A stretch of 64,000 bases of DNA from CAWIUB01 sp963839995 (GTDB taxonomy: Bacteria > Actinomycetota > Actinomycetes > Mycobacteriales > Jatrophihabitantaceae): positions 62,001 through 126,000 of the forward strand of contig CAWIXH010000008.1 of NCBI GenBank assembly GCA_963839995.1, in the 5' to 3' direction. Positions 32,403-41,846 of the stretch are shown one piece after another. The notes under the pieces were generated by a model. It was not told the DNA's origin. It did no database searches and was given only the letters and a program-made list of their open reading frames with translations. The translations under genes and the position numbers were made by a program. Each line of letters opens with the position of its first letter. Positions within the stretch are counted from its first letter, which is position 1.

Positions 32403-33263
32403 ATGCGCGATCACGTCACCGAAACCTCCGCCTCCCCACTCGACAGCCGGCGAAAGACGCTGAGCTGGTGGGACCGATGGCGGGCCCGGCGCGGCGCCGG
32501 CGACCCACAGGTCCTCGGGATCGATCAAGTGCTGCGCCTCCGCCAGCTCCAGGTCAACCCCGCCCCCGCCGACGGCAACGTCCGAGCCACCAAGGCGCTG
32601 GAGACCATCGTCAATGACCGCGGCGACCTGTCCATGCTCGACCAGGTCGTGGGCGTGCTCAGCTCGGCCTTCGGCCGATCCTTCGACGCCTTCGACGGCG
32701 GCATCATGCAAGGCGTCGCGCTCGTCCTCGGGTACTACACCGCCGATGAGCTGGACACCGAGCGGCTCGTGCGGCAGCTGCGCGACATTTCGCCGCGGCA
32801 GGTGCGCGCCAAGGCGCTCGCGCTTCGCGAGGCGCACCGCGCCACCGTGCCGCGGCTGTGCGCCGCAGTCATCGTCGAGCGCTACAACGCCGGCCGCGGC
32901 CACAACATCGAAGAGTTCGTCACCCGTGCACCCTCAACCGGCAAAGGCGGCGTTGCGCGTAGGCGCGGCAAGCCAGACGGGGACGAGCTGCGCGGATGGG
33001 CCGAACGCAACGGCTACGACATCACGGCATCACGCGCCCTCCCACCGAGCGTCCGCAGCGCCTACGAGGAAGCCCACGTCGGCGCGCAGGCGCCCGGCAC
33101 TGACCCGTTCGACGAGGACGAGAGCCCCACGGTCGGTGTGCCCGACCGCGCCGGCGTCCGGCGCGCCTTGCGCAACGGGCGCGGCATCCGCTGGGTGATG
33201 GACGCCTACGGCCTGGACTACCAGACCGCCAAGACCATCCGCGACCAGCTAGTGGTGGATCTG
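32403..33263 (+). CDS. Lsr2-domain protein, 3' end replaced by ISL3
   Basis: About 287 residues are native before the IS. A helical region (VLRLRQLQVNPAPADGNVRA, VVGVLSSAFGRSFDAFDGGI) is followed by an Lsr2-type DNA-binding segment near residues 195-230 (GDELRGWAERNGYDITASRA LPPSVRSAYEEAH) and a C-terminal helix-turn-helix-like piece. The frame then reads through the ISL3 start region to a stop at 33326. Lsr2 domains bind the AT-rich minor groove and silence foreign DNA. Here it may be a plasmid-borne regulator or partition-type protein. It has its own promoter, P1. Confidence 0.65.
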
Positions 33264-33267
33264 TCGC

Positions 33268-34500
33268 ATGCGCGACACCGAGTTGTACCGCCATCTGCTG
33301 GGGTTGGTCGCGCCGTGGGAGGTTGATCGTGTCGAGCTGTCGGCCCCCGGCGGGCGGGTGGACGTGTGGGTCGGGCATCCGGGCCGGACGCGGTTCGTGT
33401 GCCCGGACTGCGAGCGGGAGCTGGCGGTCTACGACCACGCCGAGGAGCGGGCTTGGCGGCATCTGGACTCGTGTGCGTTCTTGACGTTCCTGCACGCCCG
33501 CCCGCCGCGGGTCGAGTGCCCCGAGCACGGGGTGCGGCAGGTGCGGCTGCCGTGGGCTGAGCCGCACGCACGGTTCACCGTGTTGTTCGAGCGGCTGGCC
33601 ATCGACGTGCTCGCCGCCTGCGACGTGGCCTCCGCGGCCGGGTTGCTGCGGGTCAGCTGGGATGAGGCGTGGCACCTGATGGACCGCGCGGTGGCCCGGG
33701 GCCTGGCCGCGAAACCACTGACCGCCCCGGCGCATGTCGGGGTCGATGAGAAGGCGGCCGGGCGGGGACAGGACTACATCACCGTGGTCGCCGACCTGGA
33801 CACCGGCACCGTGGACTACATCGCCGACCAGCGACGCCAGGCCAGCCTGGACGGCTACTTCGAGAAGTTCACGCCCGAGCAGCTGGCCGGCATCCAGGCG
33901 GTCGCGATGGACATGTGGGAGCCGTTCGCCAACTCGGTGCGCACGCACCTGACCGACCCGGACGACAAGATCGTGTTCGACCGGTACCACCTGATGGGCT
34001 ACCTTACCGGCGCGGTGGACACCGTCCGCAAGCAAGAGAACCGGGCGCTGGTCGCGGCCGGTGACAAGAGCCTGGCCGGTTCGAAGTACCTGTGGCTGTA
34101 CTCGGCCGAGAACCTGCCCGACCGTCACGCCGACCGGTTCGCCACGCTGCGGGCCGGCGACCTGCGCACCGCCCGGGCGTGGGCGATCAAGGAGAGCCTG
34201 CGGCACTTCTGGTCCTATAAGCGCCGCGGCTGGGCGGCCAAGCACTTCAACCGCTGGTACTTCTGGGCCACCCACTGCCGGCTCAAACCGATCATCGACG
34301 CGGCGAAGACACTCAAACGTCACCAGGCGGGGCTGCTGTCCTACTTCGCCCACCGGATCACCAACGCCGGCGCCGAAGGCCTCAACTCCCGCATCCAGGC
34401 GATCAGAGTCTCACCGCGTGGCTACCGCAACCGCGAGCACTTCAAGACCGCGATCTACTTCCACCTCGGCGGCCTACAGCTCTACCCGGCCACACCATGA
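33268..34500 (+). CDS. ISL3-family transposase, copy 1
   Basis: The 410-residue transposase is complete: N-terminal zinc finger (CPDCERELAVYDHAEERAWR, ECPEHG) and a DDE domain with AHVGVDEKAAGRGQDYITVV, AVAMDMWEPFANSV and GLNSRIQAIRVSPRGYRN. The right IS end is at about 34523 (ACTTCCCGGAAGCGCC), shared with copy 2. I see no matching left inverted repeat before the ATG, so the left end may be trimmed. A second, truncated copy is at 40360-41247. Confidence 0.9.
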   Translation: MRDTELYRHLLGLVAPWEVDRVELSAPGGRVDVWVGHPGRTRFVCPDCERELAVYDHAEERAWRHLDSCAFLTFLHARPPRVECPEHGVRQVRLPWAEPHARFTVLFERLAIDVLAACDVASAAGLLRVSWDEAWHLMDRAVARGLAAKPLTAPAHVGVDEKAAGRGQDYITVVADLDTGTVDYIADQRRQASLDGYFEKFTPEQLAGIQAVAMDMWEPFANSVRTHLTDPDDKIVFDRYHLMGYLTGAVDTVRKQENRALVAAGDKSLAGSKYLWLYSAENLPDRHADRFATLRAGDLRTARAWAIKESLRHFWSYKRRGWAAKHFNRWYFWATHCRLKPIIDAAKTLKRHQAGLLSYFAHRITNAGAEGLNSRIQAIRVSPRGYRNREHFKTAIYFHLGGLQLYPATP

Positions 34501-34644
34501 CCCACGTACTTCCCGGAAGCGCCTCTATCTATTAGGTTTCAAGCATTGCTCTTCCGCGAGTGTGCGCACGAAGAGGACCGTTGTGCGAACAGTTGGCGAG
34601 AAATACTGCGAAGCTGGGCGAGCCCGCCCTCCAGGTCGAGCCAG

Positions 34645-36111
34645 CTAGAACGGATGCCGTTGACTCCAGTAGGCGAACTTCATCCGCACGTCCCCTGTCG
34701 ACGGATCGTCGTTACCGAAGAGATGAATATGCCGTTCCAGCAAATCCCGTAGAAGCAGGCCTGCCTTCACCGTGCGCCCAGTGCCACCGATACAGGTTGC
34801 GTGATTAACCTGAGCCAGAAGCGTTCTGCGGTTATCGGGGCCGTAGACCCACTCCAGGTCCTCGCTCAGGTCTGCATAGAGCTCGGCGGCTTGCGCATGC
34901 TCGTCGGCCTGGGCGGTGTAGGCCGCCAGCATGATGCGATCGTCAAGCGTCATTGTGTGCCGCGAGCCAAGAGTTGCGACCTCCGCCACAACAATGTCCT
35001 GGCACATCCTGGACGCTGTTCTGACGTTGCCAAGCTGGCCTAGGCAGTCGGCCAGCTGGCGTCGCTGGGCGAGGGTTTCCGGGTGGTCCTTGCCCAGAAC
35101 GCGGGACTCGATATCAACGATGCGCTCGTACTCGTTCGCTGCCTTGCGAGTTTCACCGAGCGTCTTCAGCGCCAATGCGAGATTCGCGCGGCTGGAAATG
35201 GTACCCGGATGATCCTCGCCCAGGACCTTGGATCGTCGAGCAATAAGCGGTTCAAGGATTGAGATGGCCTGCGCCGGATCGCCCGCCTGGGCAATATTGA
35301 TGGCGAGGTTGTTCATGGTGACGAGCGCGTCCGGATCATCAGGTGCGAGAGAGCGAGCCTGGTCCGCGACTAACTCCTGCCGAATCGCTATAGCGTCCGA
35401 AAGGCGCCCCGCGCGCGAGGTCCAGTATGCGAGCGACTCGCGGTTACTGAGTGTCTCCGGGTCTAGTTCCCCGAGGAGCGATTCCTGCTCTTCGACCGCG
35501 GGGGCAAGAAGTCGGGCGGCGCCGTTCGCATCACCGGCGTCGCCTACACACTCAGCGTGTGCGACCCGGGTACGCAGTTTCGTCTTTGGTCCTCGAGAGG
35601 GACTATTCGCCTGAAGCTCGACGACGATGGCGTACTCAGCGGCGGCCCGGGGGTGCTCGCCGAGAAGCTTCAACGTGTATGCGAGGACCTCGCGGCTGCG
35701 CAGCGCATCGGCGTGTGTAGCGCCAAGCACCCGTTCCCGGTCGCGTGACACCTCGGTTAGCAGTGCTGCTGCGCGCGCGTGGTCACCAGACAGGCGCAGG
35801 TCATTGGCATAGGTGTGACGAGCCGTGAGCGTAAGTGGGTCATCTGGACCCAGCACTCGCTCACAGTCTCGGCACAGATCTGCGGCGCGAGTGATTCCCG
35901 TACTGTGATCACCGGCCCATCCCGTCCAATAGGTCAGCCGCTCGCGGGCGCGCAGCGTGAACACGTCATCCGCGCCGCGGATCAAGGTGCAGTCGGCGAC
36001 CAGGCGCTCAAGCCGTTGGACGGCGAGTGCGCGATCCTGCGCGTTACCCAGTTGATCGGCCTCCTGCAGTGCAGCCTCCACACTGCTGGAGACGTCTGCG
36101 CTCGTCACCAC
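34645..36111 (-). CDS. Tetratricopeptide-repeat protein
   Basis: The 488-residue soluble protein consists almost wholly of about ten 42-residue TPR units of the kinesin-light-chain/actinobacterial type. Each has a motif like RVLGPDDPLTLTARHTYAND, KVLGEDHPGTISSRANLALA or RVLGKDHPETLAQRRQLADC. These form a protein-binding superhelix. There is no kinase, NB-ARC or enzymatic domain attached. The start GTG/ATG at 36111 lies 33 bases after a small coiled-coil gene, with which it is probably cotranscribed. GC content is lower than its neighbours, suggesting a different origin. Partner unknown. Confidence 0.88.
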   Translation of the reverse strand: MVTSADVSSSVEAALQEADQLGNAQDRALAVQRLERLVADCTLIRGADDVFTLRARERLTYWTGWAGDHSTGITRAADLCRDCERVLGPDDPLTLTARHTYANDLRLSGDHARAAALLTEVSRDRERVLGATHADALRSREVLAYTLKLLGEHPRAAAEYAIVVELQANSPSRGPKTKLRTRVAHAECVGDAGDANGAARLLAPAVEEQESLLGELDPETLSNRESLAYWTSRAGRLSDAIAIRQELVADQARSLAPDDPDALVTMNNLAINIAQAGDPAQAISILEPLIARRSKVLGEDHPGTISSRANLALALKTLGETRKAANEYERIVDIESRVLGKDHPETLAQRRQLADCLGQLGNVRTASRMCQDIVVAEVATLGSRHTMTLDDRIMLAAYTAQADEHAQAAELYADLSEDLEWVYGPDNRRTLLAQVNHATCIGGTGRTVKAGLLLRDLLERHIHLFGNDDPSTGDVRMKFAYWSQRHPF

Positions 36112-36144
36112 TAGTCTTGGCTGGTCGCTCAGGCTGCGCGATGG

Positions 36145-36324
36145 CTAGCGCTGAGTGGTCTGCGAGGCACGCCGACGTGCTTCGGCGTCCAGAGCGCGCT
36201 GCCTCTCTTCCTGCTCTCTACGACGTTGCGCTTCCTGCTGGCGCCTGAAGGCCTCCCTCGCGTGCTCCTCGGCCCGTTGCACCTGCGAGTGGTTTGGCTG
36301 TGGCGGCGGCGTTGAGATCGGCAT
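36145..36324 (-). CDS. Small Glu/Arg/Gln-rich coiled-coil protein
   Basis: A 59-codon frame with GGGGGG at the right distance before its ATG encodes MPISTPPPQPNHSQVQRAEE followed by a nearly continuous charged helix (HAREAFRRQQEAQRRREQEE, RQRALDAEARRRASQTTQR). It is almost certainly a single alpha-helix or coiled coil. It sits directly upstream of the TPR gene on the same strand and may be its ligand. It matches no family I know. Confidence 0.6.
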   Translation of the reverse strand: MPISTPPPQPNHSQVQRAEEHAREAFRRQQEAQRRREQEERQRALDAEARRRASQTTQR

Positions 36325-36454
36325 GTCGTCCCCCCTGAGTTCTCAGTTGCTAAAGTGTCGCTTACGGTAAGCCCGTGGTCAAGATGGACTTCTGCTGGAG
36401 AAGGGCCTTCCGATCAAGGTCGGAGCAATTGTCATTCCTGTGGATCGGACATTT

Positions 36455-36694
36455 TCAGGCGGCCGTGTCGGCGGGCGTCTCGGCCGGTTGATCTTCGGGT
36501 CGTTCGACGCGTTTGCCGTCGACGAAGGTGGCGCCGGCGCGGACGAGCGCGACGAGGTGCGGTGCGTTGACCGCGCGCCAGCGGGTCTGCGCTGACTCGA
36601 TTAGCTTGAACGCCATCGCCAGCCCGGCCGCCCGGGAGCCCGGCCCGCGCGTGACTTTCGTTCGAAGCCTTACCGTCGAGAAGGTCGACTCCAT
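36455..36694 (-). pseudogene. IS256-family transposase, C-terminal remnant
   Basis: GSRAAGLAMAFKLIESAQTR, WRAVNAPHLVALVRAGATF and GKRVERPEDQ match the conserved end of actinobacterial IS256 (mutator) transposases. The catalytic part is absent; the fragment ends against IS3 copy 1 at 36707. Confidence 0.75.
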
Positions 36695-36739
36695 CGTTAT
36701 CTGAAGCGCTATCTGTCAAGTCAAATGAGACAGTTTCGG

Positions 36740-36996
36740 TCAGTTGATCTGGGGTTGTAGTTCGGGCTGGTTGATCCAGAACTGGGTCGGCATGAGCGGC
36801 GGGTGCGGACGACGACCGAACCGCTCGGGATGAGCATGGTAGGCAACCGTCAGCGTGTTCTGCCGGTCCTGGTCGATCGCGTCGGCGGTGCCGAAGTGCA
36901 CCGATGCGGGCGTATGCCAGGCGATCCCGGAATGCCGGTGAATGTAGTTGTACTCGTGGAAGAAGCCGGCGCAGAACTGGCGGGCGTGACGCTAGT
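36740..36996 (-). pseudogene. IS3 copy 1 orfB, C-terminal part
   Basis: It encodes FCAGFFHEYNYIHRHSGIAW and the rest of the OrfB tail to NQPELQPQIN, identical to copy 2. It is separated from the N-terminal part (38868-39637) by the IS1380 insertion. An extra A near 36990 also shifts the frame. Confidence 0.85.
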
Positions 36997-38867
36997 CCTG
37001 AAATAAGCGTGTCGGTCGGCTAGTCGCAGTCGCGACCGAGTTGATCATGTCGATTCTGGTTCCGGTCGTGCCGGGGTGCTTGATGCAGGGCGTCTTGGCT
37101 GGCTCGCGGGTCGTCTCATGGCCTGTTCGCCGGTGCGTGGAGGGTTCGACGCACTGGTGACGGGTGCGCGAGCAGGCGTGGTCGCCGCCGCGCGGGCGGC
37201 GGTGCATTGGTGGCTCGCGAGCGGTGGCGGGGTTAGCCGAAGCGGGTGCGCTCGATGGTGCGCCAGGCACTGAGGAACCTGCCGAGGTTGGGGTGGTAGC
37301 CGAGGATGCGGATGGTGATGCTGCGGGCGCGGCGGATCACCATGGCGGGGACGAGGATGACGTTGGTGATGAAGCGTCGGAACTCCATGCCGATGTACTC
37401 GCGACGGCCGGCTTTGTGGTGCAGCATCATCGCGAACCAAGACTTGATGTTCCAGGCGAGCGCGGCGATGACCATGTAGGCCCAGTTGCTGACCAGATCG
37501 TAGAGCGGGACGCGCAGGGCGTTGACGCCGTTCTTGAGCTGCTCGATCACGTTTTCCTGGTCGCAGCGGTCGTTGGCGCAGGCGACCACTTCGGCCGGGG
37601 TGAGGTCGGTGCGGGTGGTGATGTAGAAGAAGTATTTGACCTCGTCGAACAAGACGTTCTCGCCGCGGGAGCGGGTGAGGTTCTTGCGCAGCGCGATGAC
37701 CCGGTAGGGGCGCTTGCATTTGCCGGGCTGGTAGTCGAACTCGGCGACGTCCTCACCCTGAAGTTCGATGTTGAGGTATTCGCGTTCGGTGACGATGCGC
37801 TGCTTGTGGTTGGGCTGCCGCTGCCGCGTCTGCCCGGTCTTCGGCTCGTGCTTCGCGTGCCGCGCAAGGCGTGCCCAGGCCGATTCGTCGAGGGCTTCGG
37901 CGCGCGAGCGCAGCGCGGCGTTGGCGTCCATCCCGAACAGGAAATCGACCCGCTCGGCCCACCGGTCGAAGTGCGCGGTGAGGGAGAAGTCGGTATCCCC
38001 GCGCAGGCACACCCGCGGCGCGTGCGGATCGACCAGGTCGATGGCCCGGTCGATCCATTCCGCCGCGCCTTGATGGCTCGGTGCGTTGCCGGGACGGTTG
38101 ACCAGATAGAGCACCTCTTTGGTGTTGGCCAGCGACACGATCAGCGGCGCGTAGCCCCAGATGCCCTTGTAGGAAATGTCCATCCCCGCCTTGTGCTCCC
38201 CACACGTCGGCGCGATGGTGCCGTCGATGTCGACATACGCGATCGGGCCCAACAAGTCCCGGCCCCGCCCGGCCCACAGCTGCGGGCGGACGGCGTTGAT
38301 CGCCTCCATCAACACCACCACGTCCTCGGTGCCGAAGCGGCGGCAGAAATCCCCGGCCGTGGTCGGATCGGGTATCAGCTTCGCGCCAAGCGCGTTCATG
38401 TACGCGGTGTCGTGCCGCAGCCGTTCGATGTCCTCCAACCGGGTACCGCCACACGCCACGTTGTAGGCCATGTTCAGCACATGGTCGGACTCGTGATACG
38501 GCAGGTACACCTTCAACAGCTCAAGGTCGGCGTCGATCCGCTCGGCCAGCCCGAGCCGGCACACCAGTCGGTGCACCGCCGCGATCCCACCGAAACAGGT
38601 CGCCTCGACGTTGCCGCCGATCTCGTAACCGATCTTGCCCGACGTGAACATCGGCTTCGGCCGCGCACCCCAATGCCCCGCCCGGGCATGCCGCGCCGCG
38701 ACCTTGCGGCGACGGCGCGCCAGGTTCCGCCGACTCTGCACGTGCGCTATCTTCTTCACCAGAAAGGCCTGTCCTGTCGGAGTAGTCCTCAGAGCACTAA
38801 CCCCGGCAAGATAAGGCCTTTCTGCTTACCTGCCCGGCTCCGACACGACCGACACGCTTAGGACAGG
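36997..38867 (-). mobile_element. IS1380-family element inside IS3 copy 1
   Basis: Ends CCTGAAATAAGCGTGTCGG (36997 on) and, inverted, CCTGTCCTAAGCGTGTCGG (38867 down) form the terminal repeat. GCTAGT is duplicated at 36991-36996 and 38868-38873 and occurs once in IS3 copy 2. The element is 1871 bp. About 230 bases between the left end and the transposase stop are non-coding. Confidence 0.85.
37233..38759 (-). CDS. IS1380-family transposase
   Basis: The 508-residue DDE transposase is intact: IAYVDIDGTIAPTCGEHKAG carries the first Asp, RVCLRGDTDFSLTAHFDRWA the second, and a Glu follows in the DQENVIEQLKNGVNAL helix. Length and motifs are normal for the family. It differs from the two IS1380 genes at 46471 and 48162, so it is a third subgroup. 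Since it interrupts IS3 copy 1, it is the younger insertion. Confidence 0.92.
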   Translation of the reverse strand: MKKIAHVQSRRNLARRRRKVAARHARAGHWGARPKPMFTSGKIGYEIGGNVEATCFGGIAAVHRLVCRLGLAERIDADLELLKVYLPYHESDHVLNMAYNVACGGTRLEDIERLRHDTAYMNALGAKLIPDPTTAGDFCRRFGTEDVVVLMEAINAVRPQLWAGRGRDLLGPIAYVDIDGTIAPTCGEHKAGMDISYKGIWGYAPLIVSLANTKEVLYLVNRPGNAPSHQGAAEWIDRAIDLVDPHAPRVCLRGDTDFSLTAHFDRWAERVDFLFGMDANAALRSRAEALDESAWARLARHAKHEPKTGQTRQRQPNHKQRIVTEREYLNIELQGEDVAEFDYQPGKCKRPYRVIALRKNLTRSRGENVLFDEVKYFFYITTRTDLTPAEVVACANDRCDQENVIEQLKNGVNALRVPLYDLVSNWAYMVIAALAWNIKSWFAMMLHHKAGRREYIGMEFRRFITNVILVPAMVIRRARSITIRILGYHPNLGRFLSAWRTIERTRFG

Positions 38868-39637
38868 GCTAGTGAGGCAAAGGATTTCGGGAACTCGGGC
38901 AGGTACTTCAAGGTCTTGAACTGCGCCTCGGAGAAGGGGTTGTCATTGCTGACGCGGGGCCGCGAGTGCGAGCGGGTGACGCCCAGGTCGGCCAGCAACG
39001 CCGACACCGGTTTGGAGGTCATCGAGGTGCCGCGATCGGCGTGCACGGTGTGTGGGACGGCACCGTTGCGCTGGATTGCTTCGGCGATGAAGTCCTTGGC
39101 CAGCAGGGAATCCTCGACCGGGGAGATGATCCAGGACGGGTTGAACCGGGAGAAGATGTCGATCAGCACATACAGCTGGTAGAAGATCCCCTTGCTCGGG
39201 CCGCGCAGCTTCGTGATGTCCCATGTCCACACCTGCGACGGACCGTTGGCCAGCAGCTCGGGTTTGACCTTGGTCGGGTGGGTGGCCTGCCGGCGCCGTT
39301 CGCGGCTCTGCCCGGCCTGGCGAGCGATCCGATACATCGACGACGGCGAGCACAGGTAGCGGCCCTCGTCCAGTTCCCGCGCCCAGATCTGCCCGATCGA
39401 CAGATCCGCGTAAGCCGGGCTGTTGATCAGCGTGAGCACCGCGGCCCGCTCGATAGACGTCAGCGCCTGCCCGTTGTCCGGCACCAGGCGCGCGGGGCGT
39501 GGGCCGTGCACCGGTCCGCGGGCGCGTCGGTAGTGGGTGGCGCGAGCCCGGCCGATCAGCGCACAGGCCTTGCTGGTCGACACCGTAGCGGCGCGCAGCT
39601 CGGCGAACGCGGTGTTCATCGCGTCGTCGACGAGCAC
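38868..39637 (-). pseudogene. IS3 copy 1 orfB, N-terminal part
   Basis: It is identical to copy 2 through the DDE core (VWTWDITKLRGPSKGIFYQL, HTVHADRGTSMTSKPVSALL, FSEAQFKTLKYLPEFPKSFA) and is cut after SFASLA by the IS1380 end. The remaining tail is at 36740-36996. Confidence 0.88.
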
Positions 39638-40080
39638 GGCGTGCCCGTGCTCTCGGAGATGGTCTCCAAGAGCCCTTGCAGTTTTCCCATGATCTCCACC
39701 ACCGCCTGCGACTTGGCCAACTCACGGCTCAGTCGCTGGTTCTCCGCCCGCAGCCGGCCGGGATCATCCTTGCCGCCAGCTGCCGCCGCGCGGTGCGCCC
39801 GCCGCGGCGCTGAGGCACCGCGTGCCAACGCGTCGCGGACGATCGTCCACTCCCGGATCTGGGACTGGTACAGGCCCTCACGCCGCAGCACCGCCGCCTT
39901 GCTGCCGTGCGGCGCCGCCTCGTACTCGGCCACCACCCGGGCCCGGTACTCCGCGGTGAACGAGCGGCGCACCGGACGCGCCGCCGGATCAGACGCTGCT
40001 TCTATCGGGCCGGCCGCCGGATGATCAACACCACCGGGAAGGGCTGAAATTCTGCTGCTCACGAGACTGTCTCCTGTCAT
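39616..40080 (-). CDS. IS3-family OrfA, copy 1
   Basis: The 154-residue helix-turn-helix/leucine-zipper protein (SFTAEYRARVVAEYEAAPHG, SQIREWTIVRDALARGA, LRAENQRLSRELAKSQAVVE) is identical to the copy at 51786-52250. It overlaps orfB by 22 bases, as needed for a translational frameshift giving OrfAB. OrfB of this copy is broken, so OrfA alone can be made. Confidence 0.85.
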   Translation of the reverse strand: MTGDSLVSSRISALPGGVDHPAAGPIEAASDPAARPVRRSFTAEYRARVVAEYEAAPHGSKAAVLRREGLYQSQIREWTIVRDALARGASAPRRAHRAAAAGGKDDPGRLRAENQRLSRELAKSQAVVEIMGKLQGLLETISESTGTPCSSTTR

Positions 40081-40176
40081 GCCCTCACGGGTGGCCCGGG
40101 GCTCCGGGGTGTCTCAACACAGCCTGACAGGGAGGGAAGCTCTGATCGAGGATCCCTTACGTGACAAGGGTTCTGC

Positions 40177-40196
40177 GTCGTAGACATGTCTACGAC
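40177..40196. repeat. 20-bp perfect palindrome
   Basis: GTCGTAGACATGTCTACGAC, extendable by one C-G pair on each side, lies in the 147-base non-coding gap between IS3 copy 1 and the ISL3 fragment. It could be a protein-binding site or a leftover terminator. Confidence 0.6.
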
Positions 40197-40283
40197 GAGA
40201 CTCCTGCACCAGCTCGCACAATCAAAAGCGCAGCAGGAAGGAGAATCGCGGTGCGCACTTCGGCGACACCGCTTCAGATGCGA

Positions 40284-41846
40284 TTAAACTCTTGGGCGCT
40301 GGTCAGGCGGCCTTCTTGTGTCTCCAAAATGGGCGCTTCCGGGAAGTTCGTGGGTCATGGTGTGGCCGGGTAGAGCTGTAGGCCCGCCGAGGTGGAAGTA
40401 GATCGCGGTCTTGAAGTGCTCGCGGTTGCGGTAGCCACGCGCTGAGACTCTGATCGCCTGGATGCGGGAGTTGAGGCCTTCGGCGCCGGCGTTGGTGATC
40501 CGGTGGGCGAAGTAGGACAGCAGCCCCGCCTGGTGACGTTTGAGTGTCTTCGCCGCGTCGATGATCGGTTTGAGACGGCAGTGGGTGGCCCAGAAGTACC
40601 AGCGGTTGAAGTGCTTGGCCGCCCAGCCGCGGCGCTTATAGGACCAGAAGTGCCGCAGGCTCTCCTTGATCGCCCACGCCCGCGCGGTGCGCAGGTCGCC
40701 GGCCTGCAGCGTGGCGAACCGGTCGGCGTGACGGTCGGGCAGGTTCTCGGCCGAGTACAGCCAGAGGTACTTCGAACCGGCCAGGCTCTTGTCACCGGCC
40801 GCGACCAGCGCCCGGTTCTCTTGCTTGCGGACGGTGTCCACCGCGCCGGTGAGGTAGCCCATCAGGTGGTACCGGTCGAACACGATCTTGTCGTCCGGGT
40901 CGGTCAGGTGCGCGCGCACCGAGTTGGCGAACGGCTCCCACATGTCCATCGCGACCGCCTGGATGCCGGCCAGCTGCTCGGGCGTGAACTTCTCGAAGTA
41001 GCCGTCCAGGCTGGCCTGGCGTCGCTCGTCGGCGATGTAGTCCACGGTGCCGGTGTCCAGGTCGGCGACCACGGTGATGTAGTCCTGTCCCCGCCCGGCC
41101 GCCTTCTCATCGACCCCGACATGCGCCGGGGCGGTCAGTGGTTTCGCGGCCAGGCCCCGGGCCACCGCGCGGTCCATCAGGTGCCACGCCTCATCCCAGC
41201 TGACCCGCAGCAACCCGGCCGCGGAGGCCACGTCGCAGGCGGCGAGCGGGTGCCCCTCGCGGCGCCGTCCTGCCGCGGCCTGCCGTACCGCGCGCTCGAC
41301 GAACGCGGTCTGCTTGGACAGCGAGCACTCCCAGCGGGCGACCACCCCGGCGAAGGCGTCGATGACGAAGGCGGTGTAACCGAACCCGGACACCATCGGT
41401 ACGTAGGTGAAGTCCGCCACGTGCAGCTGGTCTGGCCTCTCGGCCTTGAACTTCCGCCGCACCAGGTCCGGGGCGCGGGCCGCGGTCGGGTCGGCGACCG
41501 TGGTGCGCACGACGCGCGCGCGGGTGACGCCACGCCAGCCGTGGGTGCGCATCAGCCGCTCCACCGTGCACCGCGCCACCGGGATGCCCTGCCGCTGCAG
41601 GAAGGCCCAGCTCTTGCACGACCCATACAGCGACTCGGGCTGGCGGCGGCCGTGCTCGTCCGGCTCGTAGATACCGGCGAGCAGCTCGGTGACCACGGTG
41701 TCCCACAACGCCCGCGCGCTCGGTGGCCGCGACAGCGTCGCGTAGTAGGTCCGCGGGGCGATCTGCACGCCGAGCGCGCTCAGCGCACGGCAGATCGGAG
41801 CGACCCCGAACCGGGACCTGTGCTCGGTGATGAACGCGGCGATCAT
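40284..41846 (-). pseudogene. Chimeric transposase frame: IS3 OrfB N-half fused to ISL3 copy 2 C-half
   Basis: From 41846 the frame is an IS3-type OrfB (MIAAFITEHRSRFGVAPICR, RPDQLHVADFTYVPMVSGFG with the first catalytic Asp). At about 41247 it joins, in frame, to ISL3 sequence (AACDVASAAGLLRVSWDEAW onward), nearly identical to copy 1. Near 40385 one extra G shifts the ISL3 tail, so the end reads GPTALPGHTMTH instead of LQLYPATP. It lacks the second Asp and the Glu of IS3 and the zinc finger of ISL3, so it cannot be active. Confidence 0.88.

Larger units (their letters stand above)
36707..40136 (-). mobile_element. IS3-family element, copy 1, interrupted by an IS1380
   Basis: The ends CGCTATCTGTCAAG (left) and TGACAGGGAGGG (right) equal those of copy 2 at 50755-52306. 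The 3-bp target repeat AAG flanks it at 36704-36706 and 40137-40139. Removing the IS1380 and its target repeat leaves 1553 bp, one base more than copy 2. Confidence 0.85.

Noticed and set aside
29354..33263. A complete conjugation system
   Set aside because: Only a wall hydrolase, a lipoprotein and two accessory proteins are present. No relaxase, coupling ATPase or VirB4 homologue is in the window, so I call it a remnant or edge of a module.
37164..38861. A 565-codon plus-strand frame
   Set aside because: It is antisense to the IS1380 transposase gene, with no motifs.
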